From contig JADJJK010000008.1 of the NCBI GenBank assembly GCA_016706545.1, forward strand, positions 1 through 64,000: a DNA stretch of 64,000 bases. Direction: 5' to 3'. Below are positions 1-9,811 of this stretch, in pieces (position 1 is the stretch's first letter; the number at the start of each line of letters is the position of its first letter). The translations under genes and the position numbers were made by a program. Origin of the DNA: Myxococcales bacterium (lineage in GTDB: Bacteria > Myxococcota_A > Polyangia > Haliangiales > Haliangiaceae). The notes below the pieces were generated by a model. That model saw only the letters and a list, made by a program, of their open reading frames with translations, had not been told where the DNA came from and did not search any database.

Positions 1-600
1 CGCCGAGAACCCCACGCCCAGGCCCGCCGCCGCCAGGGTGGCGATGCCGATGAGCGCCAGGAAGGTCAGCCGGTATCCCTGGGGCAGCGCCGAGCGGATC
101 TGCGACACGCGGCGGGCGCCATCGAGCGCGACCTTGAGGTCCTGGTACTCCTGCTGCAGATTGGCGCGCACCGCGAACGCCAGCTCGAGGGTGCCGGTGG
201 GCACCGGTCGATCGACCAGTTTCTCGCGCCAGGTCGGTCCGGGTAGCGGACGAGCGGCCTCGGCGACGACGGTGCCCTCGGCCGTCCGGAGCGAGACCCG
301 GACGAGGCCGGGCTCGCGGTCGAGCAGGCGCGGCAGGTCCGCGGTGGGCACCGCCTGGCGCGCCAGGCGGTCGGCGATCTCGGAGTGCAGGCGCTTGGTG
401 GTGTCGAACAGATCGCGGTAGGTGGCGAGCGCGTGCTCCATGGGGAGCTGGCGCGCCGCGGCCTCGCTGGACGCGAAGTTGGCGGCCACCTTGCCGAGCT
501 GGTCGATCAGATAGGCGGAGACCAGGAGCGGGGTGAGCACCACCAGGACCAGCGCCACCGCCAGCTTGACCTGCAGGCTGATGCGTCGCTTGCTCTTCAT
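1..600 (-). CDS. NtrY-like sensor histidine kinase, N-terminal part (cut by window edge)
   Basis: The reverse strand is open from the ATG at 598-600 to the window edge, giving 200 residues with no stop. A basic N-terminus (MKSKRRISLQVK) leads into a hydrophobic segment at about residues 11-32, an extracytoplasmic stretch of about 130 residues, and a second hydrophobic segment (about 179-200) at the edge. This TM-sensor-TM start is what membrane histidine kinases have; the kinase core lies outside the window. The start codon overlaps the stop of the upstream gene (ATGA), so it is probably translated with it. A DUF4390-type gene directly upstream of an NtrY-type kinase is a known arrangement in Proteobacteria, which is the main reason for the call. 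The kinase function itself is inferred. Confidence 0.6.
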   Translation of the reverse strand, partial: MKSKRRISLQVKLAVALVLVVLTPLLVSAYLIDQLGKVAANFASSEAAARQLPMEHALATYRDLFDTTKRLHSEIADRLARQAVPTADLPRLLDREPGLVRVSLRTAEGTVVAEAARPLPGPTWREKLVDRPVPTGTLELAFAVRANLQQEYQDLKVALDGARRVSQIRSALPQGYRLTFLALIGIATLAAAGLGVGFSA

Positions 601-1292
601 GGTTGCCTCTTGGGCTCTGGCCGGTAGAACGGCTGGGAGCGGATCCGCAGCACCCGGTCGGCCTCGGGTACCTTGAGGTTGACGAACACGGACACAAACG
701 AGCCAAAGAAGGCGCCGCCGCGATCGAGGCCTCCCCCGGAGCCGTTGGACAGCCAGCGCCGGACCTCCGCGAGCGTCTCCTGCGACACCGGATTGAGCTC
801 CACCACCATGGCCAGCACGTGGTGGCGGAGCAGCGGGAGCTTGTCTAGCCGCGCCACCGGCAGCCCATCGATCGACGACAGGAGCTTGAGCGCCTCGGCC
901 TTGTACTTGACCTTCACCGTGCGCGTGCCCGACGGATCGGACAGCTCCAGCGTGTAGATCTCGTCCCAGAGGTTGTAGACCACGCGGCGCTGGATGAGCT
1001 GGAACGAGATCGGCTCTGCCTCGCCCTTGGGATACACCCAGGTGCGGATGACCACCGTCGACGGGAAGCCGCTGTCGAGCTGGTCGTACGAGGCGCTGTC
1101 GAACAGCTTGGTCAGCGACGTGGAGGCCAGAAGCTGCGTGCCGCGCTCGAAGAAGCGCATGCGCAAGAGCTCCGGCTTCTCCGGATCGCCCCGCGCCGGG
1201 CCAGCGAGCACCAGCAGCGACACGACGAACGCCGCGGCGCGCCAGCGGGCCGCGCGTCGGTGGGAGCCGCGGAGGGGGCGAGCGTCCGTCAT
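597..1292 (-). CDS. DUF4390-like exported protein
   Basis: A 231-residue protein starting at ATG 1290-1292, which overlaps the stop of the upstream Omp85-like gene by four bases (ATGA). A longer frame exists upstream but runs through that gene out of frame and reads as arginine-rich noise. The N-terminus has a basic stretch followed by a hydrophobic segment (AAFVVSLLVLAGPARG, about residues 18-34), a likely signal peptide or anchor. The rest is a beta-rich domain with phrases such as RRVVYNLWDEIYTLEL and a proline-rich C-terminus, resembling the DUF4390 family found beside NtrYX-type kinases. Its molecular role is unknown. Sitting between an outer-membrane protein and a sensor kinase, it may be part of envelope sensing, which is inference. 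Confidence 0.65.
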   Translation of the reverse strand: MTDARPLRGSHRRAARWRAAAFVVSLLVLAGPARGDPEKPELLRMRFFERGTQLLASTSLTKLFDSASYDQLDSGFPSTVVIRTWVYPKGEAEPISFQLIQRRVVYNLWDEIYTLELSDPSGTRTVKVKYKAEALKLLSSIDGLPVARLDKLPLLRHHVLAMVVELNPVSQETLAEVRRWLSNGSGGGLDRGGAFFGSFVSVFVNLKVPEADRVLRIRSQPFYRPEPKRQP

Positions 1293-2758
1293 CTTGGGAC
1301 TCGTCCCAGGGTGTTGGCCACGGTCAGCTCGAACACTCCGATGTCGGTGTCGATGCGCAGCCCGGCGTCGAGGAACAGGTCGATGGGGAGCGAGTCCCAG
1401 AGCGCGCGGTCGCGGGTGCGCACGCCGGCGCTGTCGGCCAGCCCCCACAGGCCTGCGCCGACGAACAGGTCGCCGGCGTAGATCCGGCTGTGCTTGCGGT
1501 CAAACAGCCGGTAGACGTACTCGACGGAGGCGGCGCCCCCCAGCTCGCCTTCGGTGGCCTTCTCCGGCGCGGTGCCCAGCGCCTGCAGCGGCGCGTTGGT
1601 GGAGACCAGGAGCCCCTGCGCGCGCGGCGCCAGCATCCGGTTGACGTCGGCGATGTGGATCCAGTCGAAGCGCGGCGCGTCGCCCAGGATCAGGCCGCCG
1701 CTCACGCGCACGCCGAGCGCGTGACGCGGCAGGCGCAGGGGCCACCAGCGCTCGTAGCGGGCCACCAGCGAGGCGAAGTCGTAGCTCGAGCCCAGGAAGA
1801 CGCCGGAGACCTCGGCCGCGATGGTCAGCCGAGAGCCGGAGTGGGGCAGCAACGGGTCGGCGCGGCTGTCGCGATCGTAGGACGCGAAGCCGGACAGCAC
1901 CTGGCTTCGCCCCGGCTCCAGGTGCAGGGCGACCGGCACGCTGCGGCCGTCGGGCAGGACCCGGGTCGGCGCCACCGGCAGCTCGGCGTCGATGAGCTCG
2001 CCGCGTCCGCCAAACGAGACCCGGGCCAGCGCGGTGATGTCGTAGGAGGCGCTGGCCCGCGCGGTGGTGCGGCGGTAGGGGAAGGCGAGGTAGTGCTCGG
2101 CGTCGCTCTGGGAGCTGGCGCCGCTCTTGCGGTACGCCTCGCTGCCGCGCACCGCCGCCAGCGCGAACGCGAGGCTCCACGGGCCGCCGCACAGCGACGG
2201 GATGCCGAGCCGGGCCTCGCCGGCCCACTGGTCGCGGCTCCCCAGCACCTCGTCGTGGCTCGCGTAGACCAGGCCGCCGCCGATGGAGAGGCCGGTGCCC
2301 AGGAGGTTCCGCTCGGACAGATCTGCGCCCACCCACCACGGCGCGATGCTGCTGCTGCCGAACCACAGCCGGTTGAGCACCACGGTGCCGCGCTCCTCGA
2401 CCCCGATGATGATCACCACCTGGCCATGCGCCGAGCCGCGCCGCATGGACATGGTGACGTCGCGAAAGAAGCCCAGCGACAGGACCTTGAAGCGCGCCTT
2501 GCGCAGGCGCGGGTCTCCGGCGGCCATCCGGTCGCCGATGGCGAACGGCAGAACTCGCAGGATGACCTGGCGGCTGGTGGTGTGGTTGCCGACGATCTCG
2601 ATGTGCTCGAGGGTGATGGCCGGGCCAAACTCGCCGCGCTCGGCCATCGCCCCGGTGTCGATGGTGTGCTCGGGGGCGGGCGGGGGCTCGTCGGCGCGCG
2701 CCGGCCCGCCCATCGCCATCAGGCCGAGCAAGGCCAGCGTGGCCGCAAGCGTTCGCAT
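1289..2758 (-). CDS. Omp85/BamA-like outer-membrane protein
   Basis: A 489-residue protein with a signal peptide (MRTLAATLALLGLMAMGGPARA). The start is ATG 2756-2758; a TTG two codons upstream is less likely. Residues about 47-130 look like one POTRA domain (ITLEHIEIVGNHTT, then a stretch ending VVIIIGVEERG). The C-terminal two thirds is glycine- and aromatic-rich with alternating strands, as in a 16-stranded D15/surface-antigen barrel. Full BamA proteins have five POTRA domains and about 800 residues, so this is a shorter single-POTRA member, possibly for secretion or insertion of a specific substrate. It is the first gene of a three-gene overlapping unit ending in a sensor kinase, so an envelope-related signal is plausible. 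Confidence 0.75.
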   Translation of the reverse strand: MRTLAATLALLGLMAMGGPARADEPPPAPEHTIDTGAMAERGEFGPAITLEHIEIVGNHTTSRQVILRVLPFAIGDRMAAGDPRLRKARFKVLSLGFFRDVTMSMRRGSAHGQVVIIIGVEERGTVVLNRLWFGSSSIAPWWVGADLSERNLLGTGLSIGGGLVYASHDEVLGSRDQWAGEARLGIPSLCGGPWSLAFALAAVRGSEAYRKSGASSQSDAEHYLAFPYRRTTARASASYDITALARVSFGGRGELIDAELPVAPTRVLPDGRSVPVALHLEPGRSQVLSGFASYDRDSRADPLLPHSGSRLTIAAEVSGVFLGSSYDFASLVARYERWWPLRLPRHALGVRVSGGLILGDAPRFDWIHIADVNRMLAPRAQGLLVSTNAPLQALGTAPEKATEGELGGAASVEYVYRLFDRKHSRIYAGDLFVGAGLWGLADSAGVRTRDRALWDSLPIDLFLDAGLRIDTDIGVFELTVANTLGRVPR

Positions 2759-2841
2759 GCCCAATACCTAGCACTACTCGCGGTCCTCGCGCCGCTACCT
2801 GGGGTGGCGCGGCCACGAGGTCCGGTGCTACCCTCGCACCT

Positions 2842-3477
2842 GTGAGGGCCCTGCGCTCTGGTCTGGCTCTGATCTGGCTTGGCGCAGCGCTCGCCGGATG
2901 CGCGGATCTGCGCGATTTTCGCGGCACCTGGCGCGGGCAGCGGGTGGGCTCGGATGCGTCGCTCCTGGTCGGGGTGCTGGGCGGGAACGTCGCGGAGCTG
3001 TCGATCGACGAGCTGGATCGGCATGGGCTCTCCGGCCACCTGCGGATCGCCGGGCAGCCCGGCGGCGATGGCACGTTTGACGCGCCCCTGGTGTCGGTGC
3101 CGGGCGCCGAGGCCGACGTGCTCGCCGGCCTCACCTTCGACGGCGCGCCGCTGCGGGTGTACCTGGGCTTCGTCGAGCCGGCGGCCGGCGACAGCGCGCT
3201 GGCCGTGGTCTCGCTGTACGACGACAGCCGCGTGGAGCTGCGCGTCTTGCGGGGCAGCCCCAACCCGCTCTATGGGATCTTCGCGCTGGCGCGCGCGGAG
3301 CCGGATGGCGCGGTTGGCGCGCGTTGGCCTGGTGAGCCGCGCGGCGCGTCGTCGGCGTCGTCCTCGTCCTCCGCTCCCTGCGCTTCGTGCGCGTCCTCCG
3401 CGTCGTCCTCCTCCTCCGCGTCCTCCGCTCCCCTCGAACCCTCGCCGGCGCGCGGCCGGCAGACGGTGCCCCGATGA
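2842..3477 (+). CDS. Lipoprotein with serine-rich tail
   Basis: A 211-residue protein starting with GTG at 2842. The lipobox LAGC lies at about residues 17-20 after a hydrophobic segment, so it should be lipidated at that cysteine. The middle part (about 25-155) is a compact beta-rich region (GTWRGQRVGSDASLLVGV onward) of a kind common in myxobacterial lipoproteins of unknown function. The last 40 residues are almost pure Ser/Ala with a few Cys, encoded by a run of TCC/TCG-type triplets at 3345-3430, and look like a repeat-driven extension. It lies 22 bp upstream of the zinc-ribbon kinase gene in the same direction and may be co-transcribed. Confidence 0.6.
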   Translation: MRALRSGLALIWLGAALAGCADLRDFRGTWRGQRVGSDASLLVGVLGGNVAELSIDELDRHGLSGHLRIAGQPGGDGTFDAPLVSVPGAEADVLAGLTFDGAPLRVYLGFVEPAAGDSALAVVSLYDDSRVELRVLRGSPNPLYGIFALARAEPDGAVGARWPGEPRGASSASSSSSAPCASCASSASSSSSASSAPLEPSPARGRQTVPR

Positions 3478-3499
3478 TCCACTTCCAGCGAGCAACCCT

Positions 3500-5878
3500 G
3501 TGATCTGTCCGCACTGTCAGGCCCCCCTCTCGGATGGATCTCGGTTTTGCGGCGCCTGCGGTCGAGCCACGGTGGGCACCACCGAGGCGGCGCCCGTGGC
3601 AGACGTCGGCAAGGAATGGGTTGGTCGGGAGATCGCGGGCCGGTACCGGATCAAGAGCAAGCTCGGCGAGGGCGGCATGGGCGCGGTGTTCAAGGCCGAG
3701 CAGATCTCGCTCAAGCGGGTGGTCGCGCTCAAGCTGCTCAAGCCAGACCTGGTGGCCTCGCCCACCCTCTTGCGTCGGTTCAACGCCGAGGCCGAGGCGG
3801 TGGCCAAGCTCAGTCATCCCAACACGGTCGGCATCTATGATTTTGGACAGGACCGCGATGGGTCGCTGTTCATCGCCATGGAGCTCATCGAGGGCCGATC
3901 GCTGCGCGCGGCGCTGGTGGCGGAGGGGCCGTTCCCGCTGCCCCGCGCGCTGATGATCGCGGCGCAGATCGCCGCCTCGCTGAGCGACGCCCACGCGGCC
4001 GGGGTCATCCACCGCGACCTCAAGCCGGACAACATCATGCTGCAGGAGCGCGGCAAGGTCCGGGACATCGTCCGCGTCCTCGATTTTGGCATCGCCAAGC
4101 TGCGCGACGACTCGCGCGCGACCCAGCAATCGATGACGCAGGCCGGTGACGTGCTTGGCACCCCGCAGTACATGTCGCCGGAGCAGATCCGCGGCGAGGA
4201 GATCGACGGGCGCTCGGATATCTACTCGCTGGGGGCGATCGTCTACGAGATGGTCACTGGGCGCATGGTGTTCGAGGCCGCGAGCCTGGTCGCCATCCTG
4301 TCCAAGCACCTGCTGGATCAACCGGAGGCGCTGAGCCGTCGCCGACCTGATCTGGGCATCCCGCCGGAGCTCGACGAGTTCGTGCTGTCGTGTCTGGCCA
4401 AGGACCCGCGCGCGCGCCCGCTGTCCATGGAGCGCCTGGCCGAGCGGGTGATGCAGCTCGTGCAGACGTTTGGCACGGGCGGGTTGTCGAGCGATGCGCT
4501 GGCCTACCGCCAGGTCGTCTCTGGCAGCGAGCTGCCGCTGGCAGGCCGCCCGGGCTCTTCGGCTGGCCTGCCCGGGCCGGCGAGCCCCATCGGCTACGCG
4601 CCGACCGGAACGCCGCCTGGCTCGGCGCCAGGTTCGCTGGCTGGCTCGGCGCCAGGTTCGCTGGCTGGCTCGGGGCCAGGGTTGGTGCAGCCGCCGTCTC
4701 ATCCGCCGCCGGTGACGCCGGCGCCGATGGGCCAAGGGGCGCCGATGGCGCCGCCTGGTCTCGCGCAGGCCGCTGGCCCATCGAGCCACGGGTACCCCGG
4801 GTTCCCGCCCAGCGGTCCGCCTGGGTTCCCGCCCAGCGGTCCGCCTGGGTTCCCGCCCAGCGGTCCGCCGAGCTCGCCAGCGTATCTTCCGCCGGGCTAT
4901 CAGGGATCGTCGTCGGCACCTGGGGCGCCTGGGGCGCCTGGGGCGCCTGGGGCTCTGGGGGCGCCGGGGGGCCTGGGGTCTCCGGGCCCGTACGAGCCCG
5001 GGGTTTCGCCGCAGGCGCCTTACTCGCCGGTGCCTCCCGGCGGCTTTGCGCCGTACGCGCCGCGACCTGATGCGGCCAGGTCCTCGAGTCGCGCGCTCGT
5101 GCTTGGCCTGGTGGCCCTGCTCCTGGTCGCGGGCGGCGGCGTGGGCACCTACTTCGTGTTCGGCAGAGATCGTGGCAAGACCTCGCCACCGTCAGAGCCG
5201 TCGGAGCCGTCGGGGACCACCGGCGGGCCCTGGAACGCGCCGTCGGCTGGCTCGTCGGATCCGTCGTCGGGGACAGGCGGATCCGACGACGACGCGCCGT
5301 CGGCTGGCACCGGCGCTGATCCTTGGGGCCCCGCGACCGGATCGGGATCGGCATCGGGGTCGGCGTCGGACCCGGCGCATGGTTCAGCGCCGAGCAACGT
5401 CTTGGCCGCCATGCGACCTCCCAAGCTCGGCGGCGTGGGCGGCAAGCTGTACTCGGCGAGGGGCTTCTTTCGCTTCCTCGTGCCAGACGAGGTCTCGGCG
5501 AGCCCGCAGCAGCAGAGCGTCCCTGACGGCAGCGGCTCGGTGTGGACGTTCATGGGCGAAGAGGGCGTGGCGGTGGTGGTGATGGCCTCGCCGCTGCCGC
5601 CCGAGGTGGACCAGGACAACCCCGAAGCGGCGGTGGCGGACTTTGGCCGCGTCCAGGGCATGCAGCTCCTGACGTGGCGCTGGCGGGAGATCCAGGGCCA
5701 GTCCGCGCTGACCGGCGTCTATCGCATCAGCGCGAAGGGCATCGAGATGCGGGCGGAGGCGGTGCTGTACGTGAAGGCCAAGGGCTTCCTCATCGTCACG
5801 TTCGTGTGCCCCGAGGCGATGTTCGAGGACTCCGAATCGTATCGCGACATTCTCTTCAATCAGCGGATCTCGTGGTGA
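3500..5878 (+). CDS. Zinc-ribbon Ser/Thr protein kinase with membrane anchor
   Basis: A 792-residue protein. I choose GTG 3500 because it gives VICPHCQAPL at once, a CxxC (3, 6) paired with CGAC (17-20), i.e. a zinc ribbon; the longer open frame upstream only overlaps the lipoprotein gene. The kinase domain spans about 49-320: glycine loop GEGGMG, VALK lysine 78, HRDLKPDN (D173), DFG 195-197 and SPEQ, all intact, so it should be active. A Pro/Gly/Ser linker follows (about 350-520), with tandem units of PGFPPSGP and APG. Then comes one TM helix (about 533-552), an acidic Ser/Gly stretch and an extracytoplasmic domain of about 160 residues that may be a ligand-sensing module. Its stop is 3 bp before selD. 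Confidence 0.88.
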   Translation: MICPHCQAPLSDGSRFCGACGRATVGTTEAAPVADVGKEWVGREIAGRYRIKSKLGEGGMGAVFKAEQISLKRVVALKLLKPDLVASPTLLRRFNAEAEAVAKLSHPNTVGIYDFGQDRDGSLFIAMELIEGRSLRAALVAEGPFPLPRALMIAAQIAASLSDAHAAGVIHRDLKPDNIMLQERGKVRDIVRVLDFGIAKLRDDSRATQQSMTQAGDVLGTPQYMSPEQIRGEEIDGRSDIYSLGAIVYEMVTGRMVFEAASLVAILSKHLLDQPEALSRRRPDLGIPPELDEFVLSCLAKDPRARPLSMERLAERVMQLVQTFGTGGLSSDALAYRQVVSGSELPLAGRPGSSAGLPGPASPIGYAPTGTPPGSAPGSLAGSAPGSLAGSGPGLVQPPSHPPPVTPAPMGQGAPMAPPGLAQAAGPSSHGYPGFPPSGPPGFPPSGPPGFPPSGPPSSPAYLPPGYQGSSSAPGAPGAPGAPGALGAPGGLGSPGPYEPGVSPQAPYSPVPPGGFAPYAPRPDAARSSSRALVLGLVALLLVAGGGVGTYFVFGRDRGKTSPPSEPSEPSGTTGGPWNAPSAGSSDPSSGTGGSDDDAPSAGTGADPWGPATGSGSASGSASDPAHGSAPSNVLAAMRPPKLGGVGGKLYSARGFFRFLVPDEVSASPQQQSVPDGSGSVWTFMGEEGVAVVVMASPLPPEVDQDNPEAAVADFGRVQGMQLLTWRWREIQGQSALTGVYRISAKGIEMRAEAVLYVKAKGFLIVTFVCPEAMFEDSESYRDILFNQRISW

Positions 5879-5881
5879 ACC

Positions 5882-7180
5882 ATGCCGATGACACCTGAAG
5901 CCAAAGCTGCGCTGCGCCTGAGTCAGTACGCGCGCGGCGGTGGTTGAGCGGCGAAGCTCCGGCTCGGTGAGCTGGCACGTGTGCTCGATCATCTTCGGTC
6001 GCCGGGTTCGCCGGGTTCGCTGGGTCCGCCGGGTTCGCCGGGTCCGGCGGGTTCGCTGGGTCCGGCGGCGGCGTCGCGCCCTGGCGTCGGCGCGGCGGCG
6101 GCCGTGAGCGACGTGCTGGTGGATCAGGAGCACTCCGACGACGCGGCCGTGGTGCGCCCCGGGCCAGGTGGGCAGCTCCTGGTGCTCACCGCCGATGTCA
6201 TCGCCCCGCTGGTCGACGACGCCGCGGTGTTTGGCCAGATCGCCGCCGCCAACGCCATGTCGGACGTCTGGGCGATGGGCGGGGAGCCGCGGTTCGCGCT
6301 CAACCTGGTGTTCTTCCCCGACGAGCTGCTGCCGCTCGACGTGCTGTACGAGATCCTCGACGGCGCGGCGGCGGCCTGTGCGGCGGCCGGCGTGGCCATC
6401 GTCGGCGGTCACTCGGTCCGGGATCCAGAGCTCAAGTTTGGCCAGTCCATCACCGGCGAGGTCGCCCCGGGCTCGGTGTGGTCTAATCGCGGTGGCAGGG
6501 CCGGGCAGGCGCTGGTGTTGACCAAGGCGCTCGGCACCGGCGTCGTGGCGCAGGCGCTCAAGCAGGGCGCCGCCAGCGCCGCCGAGATCGCCGCCGCGGT
6601 GACCTCGATGACCACGCTCAACCGCGACGCCGCGACGGTGGGCCATCGCCACGGCGTCACCGCTGCCACCGACGTCACCGGCTTCGGCCTGCTGGGGCAC
6701 CTGCGCAACGTGCTGCGCGGCTCAGGCCTGTCGGCGCACGTGGAGCTGGCCGAGCTGCCGCTCTTGCCCGGCGCGCTCGACCTCCTGCGGGGCGGATTTT
6801 TGCCCGGCGGCTCCAAGGCCAATCGCAAGGGGGTCGCCGCGTCGCTGCGGTGGGCGGACGGGGCGCCAGTCGCGGCAGCGCTGCCGGCGCTGCCGGCGAT
6901 GGAAGGTGCGGGCAGCTCCGTCGCCGAGCGCGAGCTGCGCCTCGCGCTGGCGTGCGACGCGCAGACGAGCGGCGGCTTGCTGCTGTGCGTGCCGGCGGAG
7001 CGCGCCGCTGCCTGCGTGGCCGAGCTTCGCAGCCTGGGCCTGCCTGCCGCGCAGATCGGCCGCTTGACCGCGCCGGAGCCGACGAAGCCGACGAAGCTGA
7101 TCGAGCCGACCGAGGCCGCCGAGCCGGCCGAGCCGGGAACGGCGGGGCGCCCCGACGTCGGCGCCATCACGCTCTCCTGA
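5882..7180 (+). CDS. selD: Selenide, water dikinase SelD, a selenoprotein (Sec at residue 22)
   Basis: SelD makes selenophosphate from selenide and ATP, the selenium donor for Sec-tRNA. The frame runs from ATG 5882 through TGA 5945-5947 to TGA 7178-7180 (432 residues including Sec). Translation around the TGA is QYARGGG-U-AAKLRLGELARVL, which aligns with the family motif GxGCGCK: U takes the place of the catalytic Cys (Cys17 in E. coli) and the essential Lys follows at residue 25. The core is intact: DDAAVV, an AMSDVWAMGG loop, VGGHSV and TDVTGFGLLGH. SelD is usually about 340-350 residues. The extra length is a Gly/Pro/Ser linker from 9-bp repeats at about 6000-6070 and a Pro/Glu/Thr tail. 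A start at GTG 5981 would lose the active site. The second Cys of the motif is Ala. Confidence 0.92.
5945..5978 (+). promoter_or_regulatory. UGA selenocysteine codon with bSECIS-like hairpin
   Basis: The in-frame TGA at 5945-5947 is followed by a seven-base-pair stem, 5959-5965 (CCGGCTC) with 5969-5975 (GAGCTGG), one pair being G-U, closed by the three-base loop GGU at 5966-5968. Bacterial SECIS elements lie in the coding region just after UGA and present a G or GGU in a small apical loop some 16-37 bases downstream; here the loop begins 19 bases after the UGA. Position, loop and stem all fit, and the residue at the UGA is the catalytic one. SelB binding is inferred. Confidence 0.82.
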
Positions 7181-7185
7181 GTGCG

Positions 7186-8331
<1,146 letters not shown>

Positions 8332-8402
8332 GGCTCCATGGTAGCACCGCGCTGCGGCCTCGTCGCCTCTGGCGCTCGTCCCGCGCGGCGCTGTCGCGTT
8401 GA

Positions 8403-8500
8403 TCACGCCTCGGTCACGCCTCGGTCACGCCTCGGCCGCGGCCCTTCGCGGCCCGGGCTGGACCTTCGCGGCCCGGGCTGAGACCTTCGCGGCCCGGGCC
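8403..8500. repeat. Two short tandem repeats in a divergent promoter region
   Basis: Three perfect copies of an 11-base unit (TCACGCCTCGG) at 8403-8435 are followed by three near-perfect copies of CCTTCGCGGCCCGGG (8443, 8463, 8484; period 20-21). They lie between the divergent clpX-like and sigma-factor genes. The function is unknown: they may be regulatory sites or simple slippage products. Confidence 0.7.
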
Positions 8501-8599
8501 GTGAGCCGTCGGCTACACGCCGCCGCGCCGAGATCGCCCGACGTCGGCACGCCGGCGGTGATGCGTATTGCCATGGCCTGCCGAGTTTGGCCTAATCCC

Positions 8600-9803
<1,204 letters not shown>

Positions 9804-9811
<8 letters not shown>

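Noticed and set aside
2879..3499. N-terminal extension of the zinc-ribbon kinase
   Set aside because: The frame upstream of GTG 3500 overlaps the lipoprotein gene, reads as Arg/Pro noise, and the zinc ribbon begins directly at 3500.
5945..5947. In-frame stop in selD read as a pseudogene
   Set aside because: It falls exactly on the catalytic Cys/Sec position, the frame on both sides is conserved SelD, and a bSECIS-like hairpin follows, so Sec decoding explains it better than a nonsense mutation.
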